NCBI RefSeq assembly: GCF_018502625.1
Contig: NZ_CP075566.1
Span: 6,141,001 to 6,205,000, forward strand
Length of the DNA stretch: 64,000 nucleotides
From: Pseudomonas hormoni
Lineage (GTDB): Bacteria > Pseudomonadota > Gammaproteobacteria > Pseudomonadales > Pseudomonadaceae
Direction of reading: 5' to 3'
Position 1 is the first letter of the stretch; every line of letters starts with the position of its first letter. This document shows positions 46,662 to 57,788 of this stretch, one piece after another. Below the pieces are notes generated by a model, which made no database searches, was not told where the DNA came from, and saw only the letters and a program-made list of their open reading frames with translations. The position numbers and the translations under genes were made by a program.

Positions 46662-46922
46662 TCAAGCTGCCTGTTTTGCGGTGACGAACGCCGCAAGGCT
46701 CGCCACGTTGCTGAAGTGATTGCGGGTGTCCTTGGCATCGGCGTCGATTTTGATGCCGTACTTTTTCTGGATCGCCAGGCCAAGCTCCAGGGCGTCGACG
46801 GAGTCCAGGCCCAGGCCTTCGCCGAACAGCGTCTGGTCGTCGCCGATGTCCTGGACGCTGATGTCTTCAAGGCCCAGGGCGTCGATGATCAGTTCTTTGA
46901 TTTCACGATGTAGTTCGCTCAT
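46662..46922 (-). CDS. Acyl carrier protein 1
   Basis: The protein is 86 residues. The phosphopantetheine attachment site is Ser41 in LGLDSVDALEL. The start MSELHREIKE at 46922 overlaps the acyltransferase end by 20 bp; the longer open frame upstream is not used. It is followed after 9 bases by the second ACP. Confidence 0.93.
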   Translation of the reverse strand: MSELHREIKELIIDALGLEDISVQDIGDDQTLFGEGLGLDSVDALELGLAIQKKYGIKIDADAKDTRNHFSNVASLAAFVTAKQAA

Positions 46923-47712
46923 CTTCGGCGAGCTCCTTAATAAAGTAGTGATGCAGGTAGTCATTGAGCTTGCGCGAGGCTTGAGGCGCAGGGCCTTGCG
47001 CGGCGAAGGCCTGTGGGTCTATATCGGCCCCGACCCGGAAACTGAAGTGCACGCGGCGTTTGGGGATCCGATACCAGGGTTCGGCCTTGGTCAATGTGGT
47101 CGGGCTGACCTTGATTATCACCGGGGTGAGGATTTTCGCACCGCGCAGTGCGATCGACGCCGCACCCCGATGAAAGGAGGGCGTTTCGCCGGGCTGAGTG
47201 CGGGTGCCCTCCGGAAAAATGATCAGGGTCTGGCCGCTTTTCAGTGCGTCGGCCGCAGCATCGAGCATGTCCATGCTGCCGTCGTTGCTGATGTATTCGG
47301 TGCGGCGTAGCGGGCCGCGGGTAAAGGGGTTTTCCCAGAGGCTGCTTTTGACCACGCAATTGGAGTGGCGCACCAGGCCGATCAGGAACACCACGTCGAT
47401 CAGCGATGGGTGATTGGCAATGATCATCTGCCCGGGTCGACCGAGCTTTTCCGCGCCCTGAATGTCGTAGGTCAGCACGCCGGTGCGGGCCATGAACCGG
47501 ACGAAAAACCAGAAACAGCGGCTGACGGTTTGCCGCGCGCGTAGCCGATGCGTCTGTGCGCTGCCGGGCAGGCAGCTCAGCACCGGGAAAACCAACAGGC
47601 GCAGGCACAGCCCGCCCAGTCCGAAGAGGGTGAAGCTAGCGGCGGTGGCCAGCAAACGCCAGTAATAGGCGTCGCGGTGTTTTTCACTTACGGGTTGCGT
47701 TGCCAGGTCCAT
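46903..47712 (-). CDS. PlsC-like 1-acylglycerol-3-phosphate acyltransferase
   Basis: The protein is 269 residues with an N-terminal transmembrane helix (about 25-50), the catalytic HX4D motif NHPSLIDVV (His101, Asp106) and the FPEGTR substrate motif. It probably attaches polyene or fatty acyl groups to a glycerol-type lipid. It overlaps the chain-length-factor gene by 25 bp. Confidence 0.9.
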   Translation of the reverse strand: MDLATQPVSEKHRDAYYWRLLATAASFTLFGLGGLCLRLLVFPVLSCLPGSAQTHRLRARQTVSRCFWFFVRFMARTGVLTYDIQGAEKLGRPGQMIIANHPSLIDVVFLIGLVRHSNCVVKSSLWENPFTRGPLRRTEYISNDGSMDMLDAAADALKSGQTLIIFPEGTRTQPGETPSFHRGAASIALRGAKILTPVIIKVSPTTLTKAEPWYRIPKRRVHFSFRVGADIDPQAFAAQGPAPQASRKLNDYLHHYFIKELAEDERTTS

Positions 47713-48413
47713 ACACGATTTTTCCAGGCATGTTGGCAGGTGGTCTGCTGGCCGAGCAGGGTACGCAAGAGATTCAGGGCATGGGGCCAGTGGGCGTTGG
47801 ACAACTCATCCGAAGTGCTGTTCAGGGACAGCTGCCAGTCGTTGCCGGGTGTCAGCAACAAACCCACCGCGTACGGGAAAGGCACGTCGTCGATCCAGTC
47901 CGAATAGGCTTCGGGCGGCTGCTCTTCGGTGACCACCAGCAGGACTGCCGGCGCGCCTTCGGCAAGCAGTGCCGCCGCCTCTAGCATGCCGTGTTCAAGA
48001 CCATCGCCGGCGGCGGCCAGGGCGGTCATTTCGCTGGTTTCGCCGCGCATGATCGACCACAGGCCGATGACCGCGTTATGCACCGACAGGCTGAACTGGG
48101 TCGGCGACAGTGGCTGATCGGCGGCCAGATCGCTGAGGATATCGAAGGTGCGCGGGGTTTCGCCGTGGCGAGAAATAAAGACCAACGGTAGGTCAGGGCG
48201 ACCATCGGCCAACGGCCAGCCGACACTGAACGCCATCCGCGCAAGACGGCTGAGCCGCCGCCGCTGCATGGCCGGCAGGAACGAGACGTCGGGGGCGGCA
48301 TCGCAGCTTGGCAGCGCGACCGGTTGTCGGCTCCAGGCCTGCCAATCGTCCACGCTTTCGAGCCCAGGGGCCCACGCGCGCCATTGGGCGATGTTGAAGT
48401 TGATCACAGGCAT
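47688..48413 (-). CDS. Ketosynthase-like chain-length factor (Ketoacyl-synt_2 type)
   Basis: The protein is 241 residues, about half of a thiolase-fold ketosynthase. It has the FSLSVHNAVIGLWSI segment but no active-site Cys in the usual place, so it is likely to be the non-catalytic partner (ApeC-like) that pairs with a ketosynthase and sets chain length. It is the first gene of the operon. Its start codon lies just below a small hairpin that covers its Shine-Dalgarno-like bases. Confidence 0.85.
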   Translation of the reverse strand: MPVINFNIAQWRAWAPGLESVDDWQAWSRQPVALPSCDAAPDVSFLPAMQRRRLSRLARMAFSVGWPLADGRPDLPLVFISRHGETPRTFDILSDLAADQPLSPTQFSLSVHNAVIGLWSIMRGETSEMTALAAAGDGLEHGMLEAAALLAEGAPAVLLVVTEEQPPEAYSDWIDDVPFPYAVGLLLTPGNDWQLSLNSTSDELSNAHWPHALNLLRTLLGQQTTCQHAWKNRVWTWQRNP

Positions 48414-48417
48414 TCAT

Positions 48418-48431
48418 CCCGCCCCTGCGGG
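48418..48431 (-). promoter_or_regulatory. Hairpin over the ribosome-binding region of the aryl polyene operon
   Basis: On the - strand CCCGC (48431-48427) pairs with GCGGG (48422-48418), and the loop holds AGGG. It ends 4 bases before the first start codon, so translation of the operon could be limited by it. Confidence 0.3.
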
Positions 48432-48501
48432 CTTTCTTGACGCGGCGAGTCGAAAAAAACAGCGGTTCACCTGACGTGACGCCGAGCGCCGAGTGGCGCG
48501 C

Positions 48502-48530
48502 ATTATCCCGGTGCGGCGAGCGCGTAGCAA
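48502..48530 (-). promoter_or_regulatory. Candidate sigma70 promoter of the aryl polyene operon
   Basis: On the - strand a -35-like TTGCTA (48530-48525) and a -10-like GATAAT (48507-48502) are 17 bp apart, about 90 bases before the first start codon. The 356-bp gap between this operon and the ParA gene (48414-48769) otherwise shows only weak, unlikely open frames. Confidence 0.4.
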
Positions 48531-48769
48531 ATGCTGGTTACATTTTGCCCAACGAAATGTACCGATTGGTTCGTGAGTGGATGTCGTTTGGCCATTATCC
48601 ACATCGGGTCGCGTATGTCTGTCGGCTCCGGGAGCATTTTTCTGGACGAGATGGCGGCTTTTTCAGTGAGCGTTTGCACCTGACTGCGTAGTCCCTGTGC
48701 TGGCGAGGTAGCTAAGCGACGCCGTGGACTACTACACTCGGTCATTCTTTGATACACGGAGGTTTTGAC

Positions 48770-49540
48770 ATGCGGCGCGTGGTATTCAATCAGAAAGGCG
48801 GCGTAGGCAAATCCAGCATTGCCTGCAATCTGGCCGCGGTCAGTGCCAGCAAGGGCTATCGAACCCTCCTGGTGGATCTCGACGCTCAGGCCAATTCTAC
48901 CCAGTACCTCACCGGGCTCACCGGTAATGACATCCCGATGGGTATTGCCGACTTTTTCAAGCAGACGCTGTCTTCGGTGCCGTTCTCGAAGAAAAACCAG
49001 GTTGATATCTACGAAACCCCGTTCGACAACCTCCACGTCATCACCGCCACCGCCGAGCTGGCCGACTTGCAGCCCAAGCTTGAGGCGAAACACAAGATCA
49101 ACAAGCTGCGCAAATTGCTCGAGGAGCTGGACGGCGATTACGACCGAATCTACCTCGACACCCCGCCAGCGCTGAACTTTTATGCGGTTTCAGCCTTGAT
49201 TGCCGCTGATCGGGTGCTGATTCCCTTCGACTGCGACAGCTTCTCGCGTCAGGCGCTGTACGGCTTGCTGGCGGAAATCGAAGAATTGAAGGATGACCAC
49301 AACGAAGGGTTGGAAGTTGAAGGTATTGTCGTCAACCAGTTCCAGGCTCGCGCCAGCCTGCCGCAGCAAATCCTCGATGAACTGATTGCCGAAGGTCTGC
49401 CGGTGTTGCCGGTGTATTTGGGTAGTTCAGTGCGCATGCGCGAATCGCACCAGGCCAACACACCGCTGATCCATCTTGATCCACGGCATAAATTGACCCA
49501 GCAGTTCGTCGAGTTGCATAACCTGCTGGAAAACGCCTGA
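48770..49540 (+). CDS. ParA/MinD-family ATPase (orphan)
   Basis: The protein is 256 residues. The deviant Walker A is KGGVGKSS (about 9-16), the A' motif is [10 protein letters not shown] and Walker B is [11 protein letters not shown] 48770, with GGAGG upstream, is the start. No parB or parS-like partner is adjacent. Orphan ParA proteins can position large complexes such as chemoreceptor arrays or secretion systems; no target is evident here. Confidence 0.88.
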   Translation: MRRVVFNQKGGVGKSSIACNLAAVSASKGYRTLLVDLDAQANSTQYLTGLTGNDIPMGIADFFKQTLSSVPFSKKNQVDIYETPFDNLHVITATAELADLQPKLEAKHKINKLRKLLEELDGDYDRIYLDTPPALNFYAVSALIAADRVLIPFDCDSFSRQALYGLLAEIEELKDDHNEGLEVEGIVVNQFQARASLPQQILDELIAEGLPVLPVYLGSSVRMRESHQANTPLIHLDPRHKLTQQFVELHNLLENA

Positions 49541-49560
49541 TCCCCGCCACAACACCGAAC

Positions 49561-49663
49561 CCCTGTGGGAGCGAGACCGGCTTGCCGGCGATGGCGGAGT
49601 GTCAGTCGACATCGGTTTTGACTGTAATACCGCTATCGCCGGCAAGCCGGTCTCGCTCCTACA
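49561..49663. repeat. REP doublet between the ParA and trxC genes
   Basis: Inverted arms lie at 49561-49597 (CCCTGTGGGAGCGAGACCGG...) and 49630-49663 (...CCGGTCTCGCTCCTACA). It lies between convergent genes and may serve as a bidirectional terminator. Confidence 0.9.
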
Positions 49664-49680
49664 TTTGATTTGTGGTGGCT

Positions 49681-50115
49681 TTAGATTCCCTGGCTACGCA
49701 ACCAGCTCATCAACTGCGGTAACGGGAAGGCCCCGCTCTGGCGCGCCACTTCCCGGCCGTTCTTGAACAAAATCAGACTAGGAATCGAGCGAATCCCCAA
49801 CTGCGCCGACAACTGCTGGTTGGCCTCGCTGTCCAGCTTGGCCAGCCGGCACTTGCCCGCCAGTTGCCCCGCCGCCTGCTCGAACACCGGCGCAAACGAC
49901 TTGCATGGCCCGCACCAGTCCGCCCACACGTCCACCAGCAACGGCAGATCACCTTTGATCTGACTGGCGTAATCACCTTGTTTCAGCTCGAACGGTTTGC
50001 TCAGCAAGACCTCGGCCTTGCAGCGGCCGCATTTTGGCTGGTCGTTGAGACGCTCGGCGGGGATGCGGTTGAGGCCGTTGCAGTGGGGACAGGGGATGAG
50101 GAGTGGGTCGGTCAT
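49681..50115 (-). CDS. trxC: Thioredoxin 2
   Basis: The protein is 144 residues. An N-terminal zinc-binding extension with two CXXC pairs (CPHC at 9-12 and CGRC at about 29-32) precedes a thioredoxin domain with the active site WCGPC (about 67-71). It reduces disulphides in the cytosol and, in other bacteria, is induced by oxidative stress. Length and motifs are standard. Confidence 0.95.
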   Translation of the reverse strand: MTDPLLIPCPHCNGLNRIPAERLNDQPKCGRCKAEVLLSKPFELKQGDYASQIKGDLPLLVDVWADWCGPCKSFAPVFEQAAGQLAGKCRLAKLDSEANQQLSAQLGIRSIPSLILFKNGREVARQSGAFPLPQLMSWLRSQGI

Positions 50116-50241
50116 GGGGGTGGTCCTTTTAAGAAGCCGTCCCCCTGATTTGGAGACGTTTGCTCATATTTTCAACCGTTCGAACAAGCGCAGCGAATCT
50201 ACGCTAGGAGAGCGTTGGCGCGCCGCTGGTCGGTTTAAGAT

Positions 50242-50298
50242 TATCGCAACTTGCGATATTCGCCCCCTGTGGTTAACTCATCCATAGCAAATGCGATA
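50242..50298 (+). promoter_or_regulatory. Paired candidate operators upstream of higBA
   Basis: A perfect 17-bp palindrome TATCGCAA-C-TTGCGATA lies at 50242-50258, and a related imperfect copy (ATAGCAA...TGCGAT) at 50284-50298, 11 bases before the toxin start. Such twin sites are typical targets of an antitoxin helix-turn-helix dimer. Confidence 0.6.
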
Positions 50299-50308
50299 AG
50301 GAAATTGC

Positions 50309-50605
50309 ATGCGTGTGTTTTCTGAAAAACGAATATGGGATTCAAAGGAAAAATGGCCACATTCAGCAACTGCGCTTGACCATTGGTATCGACTGGTCAA
50401 GCGGAACAGTCCTTGTGATTTTGCCGCCATGAAGTCGTTGTTTTCTGCCACCGACAAGGTTGGGGAGTTACATGTATTCGATATCGGGGGAAATAAGCTG
50501 CGCTTGATTGCATATTTCAGGTACCGGAGCCAGAAGCTGTACATCAAACACGTGCTGGATCATCGCGAATATGACCGAGGAAAATGGAAGGAGGGAAAAG
50601 AATGA
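50309..50605 (+). CDS. higB: HigB-type mRNA interferase toxin
   Basis: The protein is 98 residues of the HigB_toxin/RelE-like fold (MRVFSEKRIWDSKEKWP...DFAAMKSLFSATDKVG...FDIGGNKLRLIAYFRY...LYIKHVLDHREYDRGKW). It should cleave ribosome-bound mRNA when free of antitoxin. The toxin-first order and the 4-bp overlap with the downstream antitoxin gene are typical of higBA. Confidence 0.92.
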   Translation: MRVFSEKRIWDSKEKWPHSATALDHWYRLVKRNSPCDFAAMKSLFSATDKVGELHVFDIGGNKLRLIAYFRYRSQKLYIKHVLDHREYDRGKWKEGKE

Positions 50606-51003
50606 GTGCATTGATCAAGCAGGCGGCTGAGCACTGGGAGTTTGTCTCGCCGTTGCTGCGCAAACCAAAAAACGAAGACGACTACGACAGGCTGGTTCTA
50701 GCGCTCGATGAGTTGCTCGAAATAACCGGTGATGACGAGTCGCACCCACTAATGAGCCTTGTCGACATCATCGGAGACTGGATAGAGGAATGGGATCACA
50801 AACATCGCCCCATGCCCGAAGCCAGCGGTGCTGATGTTCTTGGTTACTTGATGCGGGAGCACGGTTTGACCCAGAGCGATCTGCCTGGTGTTGGCACTCA
50901 ATCGGTAGTATCCGAGATCTTGAGCGGCAAGCGTCAGCTCAACCTGCGGCAGATCCGTTGGTTGGCCGAGCGCTTCGGTACGTCAGTGGAAACCTTTATC
51001 TAG
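50602..51003 (+). CDS. higA: HigA-type antitoxin with helix-turn-helix
   Basis: The protein is 133 residues. An acidic N-terminal half wraps the toxin, and the C-terminal XRE-type helix-turn-helix (LGYLMREHGLTQSDLPGVGTQ...ILSGKRQLNLRQIRWLAERFG, about 75-130) binds DNA. ATG 50602, with AAGGAGGG upstream, overlaps the toxin stop; an ATG at 50584 is less likely. It probably represses the operon through the palindromes at 50242-50298. Confidence 0.92.
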   Translation: MSALIKQAAEHWEFVSPLLRKPKNEDDYDRLVLALDELLEITGDDESHPLMSLVDIIGDWIEEWDHKHRPMPEASGADVLGYLMREHGLTQSDLPGVGTQSVVSEILSGKRQLNLRQIRWLAERFGTSVETFI

Positions 51004-51009
51004 CCAGGT

Positions 51010-52506
<1,497 letters not shown>

Positions 52507-52521
52507 CTAGGGACAGGGCGG

Positions 52522-55500
52522 TTAGTCGAGCTTGGCGGGCGGCGGCTCTTGTAGCGGATTGCCATCGGCCCGGGGCCCGATGGTTTTGGTTTCCGACTCG
52601 ATCGGCACGATTTTGTATTCCTCGCCATGAAGGTTCTTGAGGTAAACCTCCATCTGCCGGAACGAGATGTTGATGTGCTGCTTCTTGAACTCGCGATTGA
52701 TGAACCGGTTGACCTCGTCGAGCACCGGGTTGCGGTCACCGAGGTCGCGTACGTGCATTCGCAGCTCATGGTCGAGGGTGCTTTCGCCGAAGTTCAGGAA
52801 GTACACGTGGGGTTCCGGGTCTTTCAGTACGCGCGGGTTATCACGGGCGGCCTTCAGCAGCAGTTCTTTCACCAGGTCCAGGTCCGAACCGTAGTCGACG
52901 CCGAGCTTCAAGGTCACCCGGGTGATGGTGTCGGTCAGGGACCAGTTGATCAGTTGCCCGGTAATGAACGTCTTGTTCGGGACGATGATGTCCTTGCGGT
53001 CGAAGTCGGTGATGGTCGTGGCACGGATGCGGATCTTGCTCACCGTGCCCGACAGGTTGCCGATGGTGATGGTGTCGCCGATCCGCACCGGGCGTTCGAA
53101 CAGGATCATGATGCCGGAGATGAAGTTCGCAAAAATCTCCTGCATCCCGAAACCGAGCCCGACCGAGAGCGCGGCCACCAGCCATTGCAACTTGTCCCAG
53201 CTCACGCCGAGGGTCGACAGAGTCGAGACGAAACCGACGCCGGCGATCACGTAGGACAGCAACGTGGTGGTGGCGTAGGCGCTGCCCTGGGCCAGGTTCA
53301 GCTTCGACAACACCAGGACTTCCAGCAACCCCGGCAAGTTGCGCGCGAGGGCGAAGGTGATGCCGATGATGATCAGCGCGCCGAGCATGTCGCCGATGCT
53401 GATCGGCACCATGCTCATGTTGGCGCCGGTGCCGCTGGTGTATTCGTAAAGGGTGATGTTGTCCAGGTAGGAGAACACCGAGATCAGGTCCGACCAGACC
53501 CAGTACAGCGCCGCCATGAACCCGCCCAGCAGCGCCAGACGAATCAGGCGCAGCGACTGTTCGTTGACCTTTTCGATGTCCAGGGTCGGCTCTTCGATCA
53601 CTGCTTCGCCGTCGCCGGCCTCTTTGGCGGCCTGGCGTTTGGCCAGCGCTCGCTGATAGGCCAGACGCCGTGCGGCAACACTGAGGCCGCGGACGAAGGT
53701 GGCTTCGATCACCAGCCAGAACATCAGCAGGTAAAGGGTGTTGATCAAGCGGTCGCTGAGTTTCAGCGCGGTGTAGTAGTAGCCGAAGCACACCGCCACG
53801 AACAACGCGACGGGGAGGACGGTGAACATGATCCCGACCGCTTTGCGGAACAGTGAGGCGTTTTCGTGCGTCGGGCTGCTGATCAGCAGGCGGCTGAGCA
53901 GCCAGGCCATCAGCGCGTAGCAGGTCAGTACCACCGGCATGCCGAGCACATCATCGGCCAGTGCCGCCGGTTGCAGTTCGGCAACCGCCACCACGGCAAC
54001 CAGGGCCATCACCACCAGCCCCAGTCGGCGGACCCAGCCCTGGAGGAATTCGACCTGGGGTTTTTCCCAGCGGAAATGCAGTTCGGCCACGCCACCCGGC
54101 GCGAGGATCCGGTAGGCGGTGTAGAACACCAGCCAGGCCTGGGCCATTTGCAGCAATGCCGAGCCCATGTTGGCGTTTTGCCCGCGGGCGTCGATCTGCA
54201 AGGCCAGGCCGCACAAGGCCAGGCCCAGCGCAACCGGCAATGCCAACAGAATATTGATCAGGATCGCCTGCGGCGTGTGCAACTGGCTGTCGCGCTTGAA
54301 GTGGCCGATGTCCTGGTGAACCTTGTTCAGTCGGGCATACAGGCTTTTGCGTCGCCACAGCAGGGCACCAATCAGCAGCACCAACGGCAGAAACAGCAGC
54401 GGTCGCTGTGTCAGGCCGTCGATCAATTCGCTCACGCTCGACGCCAGCGGCAGGGTCGCGACCTGGCGTTGCAGACGCTCCGGCACGCCGCGCATCCATT
54501 CAGGATCGAGCGGCTTGTTGCTCGGAATCCAGAACATCTGCTCATCGAGGGTCGCCCGCAGGCTTTGCGCGGTGCTGAGCAGTTGCTTCTGATTGAGTTG
54601 CAGCGTGATCGATTCGTTAAGCACCGCGCTGAGTTCGCGGTTCAGCCGCTCCAGCAGGTCGGCGCGGGTCGTGGCCAGTTCCAGCAGGCTCTTGCGCAGT
54701 TGCGGGGTGACTTGCTCGGGCGGTTGGGTCGAGAGCAGGTTGTCGACGTAGGCCGCCGGGTTGCTGAGCAATTCCCGTTGCTGGCTGACTTCGAATTGAT
54801 ACAGGCGGATGTCGGCAATCTGGTCGGCCAGGTCACGGTCCAGCTTGAGGCGCGGCAGGCCCTGTTTCTGTTTGTAGAGAATCTTCGACAGCAGCAGGCT
54901 GCCCTTGAGCACGTTGATTTGCTCGTCCAGGGCCGAATCGCTCTGGGTCACGTTGTCCAGCTGCTGTTTGGTTTGCAGGTTCTGCTGGGTGACGACATTC
55001 AAGCGGTCAGTGCTTTTGAGCAGGTAGTCGGAAAGCTTCAGGTTGGCCGCGCTTTCGGTGGCTAGCAGGGCGCTGCTGCCGGACTTCTGGGCTTCGATGG
55101 ACTGCTGCGTTACGGTCTCCTGAGATTGGGCCAGGCGCTTCTGGTTGATCAGGGTTTGCAGCTCCTGGATTTCCCGGTCCAGGCGATCGGTTTTTTCTGT
55201 CAGCAAGTCATGCTGACTGTTGCCCAGATCCTGCAGCTGGCTGTTGCCGGCCAGTTCCTGGCGGCGCAGCGGGATCAGCGCGTTCAGTGCCGCCAGCTCG
55301 GCATTGAGCAGGTCACGCTGTTCGCCGCTCAAGGTCTTGCCGTTGTCTTTGCCGGCCTTGAGGATGTTATTGATCTGCTGGATGCGCGTCTGGCTGGTGG
55401 ATATTTCAGCCTGGGCGCGTTCAGGCCGGGTCTGGGCGGTAATGACCAGGCTGTTCGCTTCGGCGAGGGCTTTTTGCAAGTTGCTTTGCAGGGTCGAGCG

Positions 55501-55872
55501 CTCGGTGAGCATCTGTTCCAGCTGCTGAATGGACTCTTTGGTATAGCGTTGCGCCACCGGCGGCAGGCTGGTGGCCTTGAGGCGAGTCAGTTCGCGCTGG
55601 TTCTCGATGTTCTGCTTGGGCGCGGTGGCGAGTTGCTGCTTGAGATCGGTCAGCTTCTGCTCGTAGTCACGCTTATTGTTGAGCTGGGTCAGCGTGTTTT
55701 GCAGCAGGGTCTGCAGGGCTTTTTGATCGGCTTCCGGCAGTTTGCGCTCGGCGATCTTGTCCAGGTTTGCCTGCACGGCTTCGCTGGACGGCGGTTCGGC
55801 CGCTTGCAACGTACCGACAGAAAGACTCAAGCCCAGCAGGGCCATGATGAAAAAGGTGCGCAGGGTTGACAT
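52522..55872 (-). CDS. mscK: Large mechanosensitive channel MscK (KefA)-like
   Basis: The protein is 1116 residues. A signal peptide (about 1-24) is followed by a long periplasmic coiled-coil domain (about 25-480), a bundle of about eight helices (about 500-860) and the MscS pore and beta domain (about 880-1080) with the pore helix and GLGFGMQEIFANF signature. It is an inner-membrane tension-gated channel for osmotic downshock. ATG 55872 is chosen because it gives the signal peptide; the longer open frame upstream is not coding. Confidence 0.93.
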   Translation of the reverse strand: MSTLRTFFIMALLGLSLSVGTLQAAEPPSSEAVQANLDKIAERKLPEADQKALQTLLQNTLTQLNNKRDYEQKLTDLKQQLATAPKQNIENQRELTRLKATSLPPVAQRYTKESIQQLEQMLTERSTLQSNLQKALAEANSLVITAQTRPERAQAEISTSQTRIQQINNILKAGKDNGKTLSGEQRDLLNAELAALNALIPLRRQELAGNSQLQDLGNSQHDLLTEKTDRLDREIQELQTLINQKRLAQSQETVTQQSIEAQKSGSSALLATESAANLKLSDYLLKSTDRLNVVTQQNLQTKQQLDNVTQSDSALDEQINVLKGSLLLSKILYKQKQGLPRLKLDRDLADQIADIRLYQFEVSQQRELLSNPAAYVDNLLSTQPPEQVTPQLRKSLLELATTRADLLERLNRELSAVLNESITLQLNQKQLLSTAQSLRATLDEQMFWIPSNKPLDPEWMRGVPERLQRQVATLPLASSVSELIDGLTQRPLLFLPLVLLIGALLWRRKSLYARLNKVHQDIGHFKRDSQLHTPQAILINILLALPVALGLALCGLALQIDARGQNANMGSALLQMAQAWLVFYTAYRILAPGGVAELHFRWEKPQVEFLQGWVRRLGLVVMALVAVVAVAELQPAALADDVLGMPVVLTCYALMAWLLSRLLISSPTHENASLFRKAVGIMFTVLPVALFVAVCFGYYYTALKLSDRLINTLYLLMFWLVIEATFVRGLSVAARRLAYQRALAKRQAAKEAGDGEAVIEEPTLDIEKVNEQSLRLIRLALLGGFMAALYWVWSDLISVFSYLDNITLYEYTSGTGANMSMVPISIGDMLGALIIIGITFALARNLPGLLEVLVLSKLNLAQGSAYATTTLLSYVIAGVGFVSTLSTLGVSWDKLQWLVAALSVGLGFGMQEIFANFISGIMILFERPVRIGDTITIGNLSGTVSKIRIRATTITDFDRKDIIVPNKTFITGQLINWSLTDTITRVTLKLGVDYGSDLDLVKELLLKAARDNPRVLKDPEPHVYFLNFGESTLDHELRMHVRDLGDRNPVLDEVNRFINREFKKQHINISFRQMEVYLKNLHGEEYKIVPIESETKTIGPRADGNPLQEPPPAKLD

Positions 55873-55906
55873 AGAGACCGATCGAAAACGAGACGAAGTG
55901 TGGAGT

Positions 55907-57649
55907 TTAGAGGAAGAGTCCCGGACCCGGGCGACTTCCTTCGGGGAATCTGACGCCCACTTTGCCGATCTTGTTCCCCTCCATGACCGCGACGGTCCAG
56001 ATGGTGTTGTTCCACTCCACCTGGTCACCGACTACTGGCGCACCGCCCACTTTGTGGGCAATGAAGCGGGCCAGAGTCATGTCCGGATCGATGCCTTCGA
56101 CTTTCAATCCGTACAGGGCAGCAACCGCGGCCAGTTGGGCATCTCCTTCGAGTACGAAGTCGCCGAAGAAGCGCAAATCCAGACCTCGTTGCGGCGCCTG
56201 GCTGAACAGTTTTCCGAGGGCCGGCAGGTTGTGTTCATGGCCGATAACACACAGCAAATCATCGACTTCAAGCACCGTACTACCCGACGGATGGAGCAGT
56301 TGCTGGCCCCGAAACAGGGCCGCGATGCGCGTGCCTTCGGGCATTTTCAGTTCGCGAAGGGGTGAGCCGATGCACCATTTTTCAGCGCCGAGGCGATAAA
56401 CGAACAGCTCCCACTCACTGGTGACATGCACTTCCAGTGCGGCGCGGGAGATCGGCGCCGGCTCCGGCGGAACGGTCACCTTCAACAGTTTCGCCACCCA
56501 TGGCAGGCTCGTGCCCTGCACCAGCAGCGAGACCAGCACGATAAAGAACGCGAGGTTGAAGTACAGCTGAGCGTTGGGCAGGCCGGCCATCAGCGGGAAC
56601 ACCGCCAGAATGATCGGGACCGCGCCACGCAGGCCAACCCAGGAAATAAAGGCTTTTTCGCGGCCATGGAAGGCCTTGAACGGCAGCAGGCCGACCATCA
56701 CCGACAATGGCCGTGCAAACAGAATCATCCACAGCGCCAGGCCCAGTGCGGGCAGGGCGATGGGCAATAAATCATGCGGCGTGACCAACAGGCCCAGCAC
56801 GAGGAACATGCCGATCTGCGCCAGCCAGGCCATGCCGTCGAGCATGTGCAAGATGCCGTGGCGGCTGCGCACCGGACGGTTGCCGATCACCAGGCCGCAC
56901 AGGTAAACCGCAAGGAAGCCGCTGCCGTGCAGGGCGTTGGTCAGGGCGAACACCACCAGACCGCCGGCAATCACCAGAATCGGATAAAGGCCGGTGGCCA
57001 GATTGATCCGGTTGACCAGTTGCAGCATCAGCCAGCCACCACCGAGTCCGATCACGCCGCCGATGCCGAACTCCCGCACCAGATGCCCCAGCAGACTCCA
57101 GTGCAGGCCGGTCTCGCCGCTGGCGAGCATGTCGATCAGGGTGACGGTGAGGAACACCGCCATCGGGTCGTTGCTGCCGGATTCGATCTCGAGGCTGGCG
57201 GTGACCCGTTCGTTCAGGCCCTTGCCGCCGAGCAGCGAAAACACCGCCGCGGCGTCCGTGGAGCCGACAATGGCACCGATCAGCAGGCCTTGAATCAGGT
57301 TCAGGTTGAACAGCCACGCCGCGGCCATGCCGGTCAGCCCGGTGGTGATCAGTACGCCGACCGTGGCCAGCGACAGTGCCGGCCATAACGCCACGCGGAA
57401 ACTCGACACCCTGGTTCGCAAACCGCCGTCGAGCAGGATCACCGCCAACGCGAGGTTGCCGACCAGATAGGCCGTTGGGTAGTTATCGAAAATAATGCCG
57501 CCGCCATCGACGCCGGCCGCCATGCCCACGGCCAGGATAATCACCAGAATCGGGATGCCGAGGCGGGACGAAAGTGAGCTCACCAGAATGCTCGCACCTA
57601 CCAGCAACGCGCCGATCAAGAACAGGCTGTTGATGGTCGTCGCATTCAA
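55907..57649 (-). CDS. Potassium/proton antiporter, NhaP2/CvrA type
   Basis: The protein is about 580 residues. A CPA1 exchanger domain with about 12 helices comes first, including [12 protein letters not shown] and ESGSNDP with the ion-binding Asp residues. A TrkA_C-like domain (about 400-480) and a CorC/HlyC-like C-terminal domain (about 490-575) follow. It should exchange cytosolic K+ for H+ at the inner membrane. The likely start is TTG at 57649, eight bases after GGAG, giving the usual [16 protein letters not shown]-terminus. Confidence 0.9.
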   Translation of the reverse strand: MNATTINSLFLIGALLVGASILVSSLSSRLGIPILVIILAVGMAAGVDGGGIIFDNYPTAYLVGNLALAVILLDGGLRTRVSSFRVALWPALSLATVGVLITTGLTGMAAAWLFNLNLIQGLLIGAIVGSTDAAAVFSLLGGKGLNERVTASLEIESGSNDPMAVFLTVTLIDMLASGETGLHWSLLGHLVREFGIGGVIGLGGGWLMLQLVNRINLATGLYPILVIAGGLVVFALTNALHGSGFLAVYLCGLVIGNRPVRSRHGILHMLDGMAWLAQIGMFLVLGLLVTPHDLLPIALPALGLALWMILFARPLSVMVGLLPFKAFHGREKAFISWVGLRGAVPIILAVFPLMAGLPNAQLYFNLAFFIVLVSLLVQGTSLPWVAKLLKVTVPPEPAPISRAALEVHVTSEWELFVYRLGAEKWCIGSPLRELKMPEGTRIAALFRGQQLLHPSGSTVLEVDDLLCVIGHEHNLPALGKLFSQAPQRGLDLRFFGDFVLEGDAQLAAVAALYGLKVEGIDPDMTLARFIAHKVGGAPVVGDQVEWNNTIWTVAVMEGNKIGKVGVRFPEGSRPGPGLFL

Positions 57650-57788
57650 AGGCAATACTCCAGAAAGCTGAAAGGCGGGCACAAACTGACCATGCAGTCT
57701 GCGTGCCAGCGATTCTAACCTGTTGAAATGTGATGCTGTCAAAAAGGTTTTTGAAGGAGCGAACTACATCTATAGGTCGAGCGCAGTC

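Noticed and set aside
48437..48691. 84-codon + strand frame between the pigment operon and the ParA gene
   Set aside because: It overlaps the candidate pigment promoter, has no domain or Shine-Dalgarno site, and its amino-acid make-up is not protein-like.
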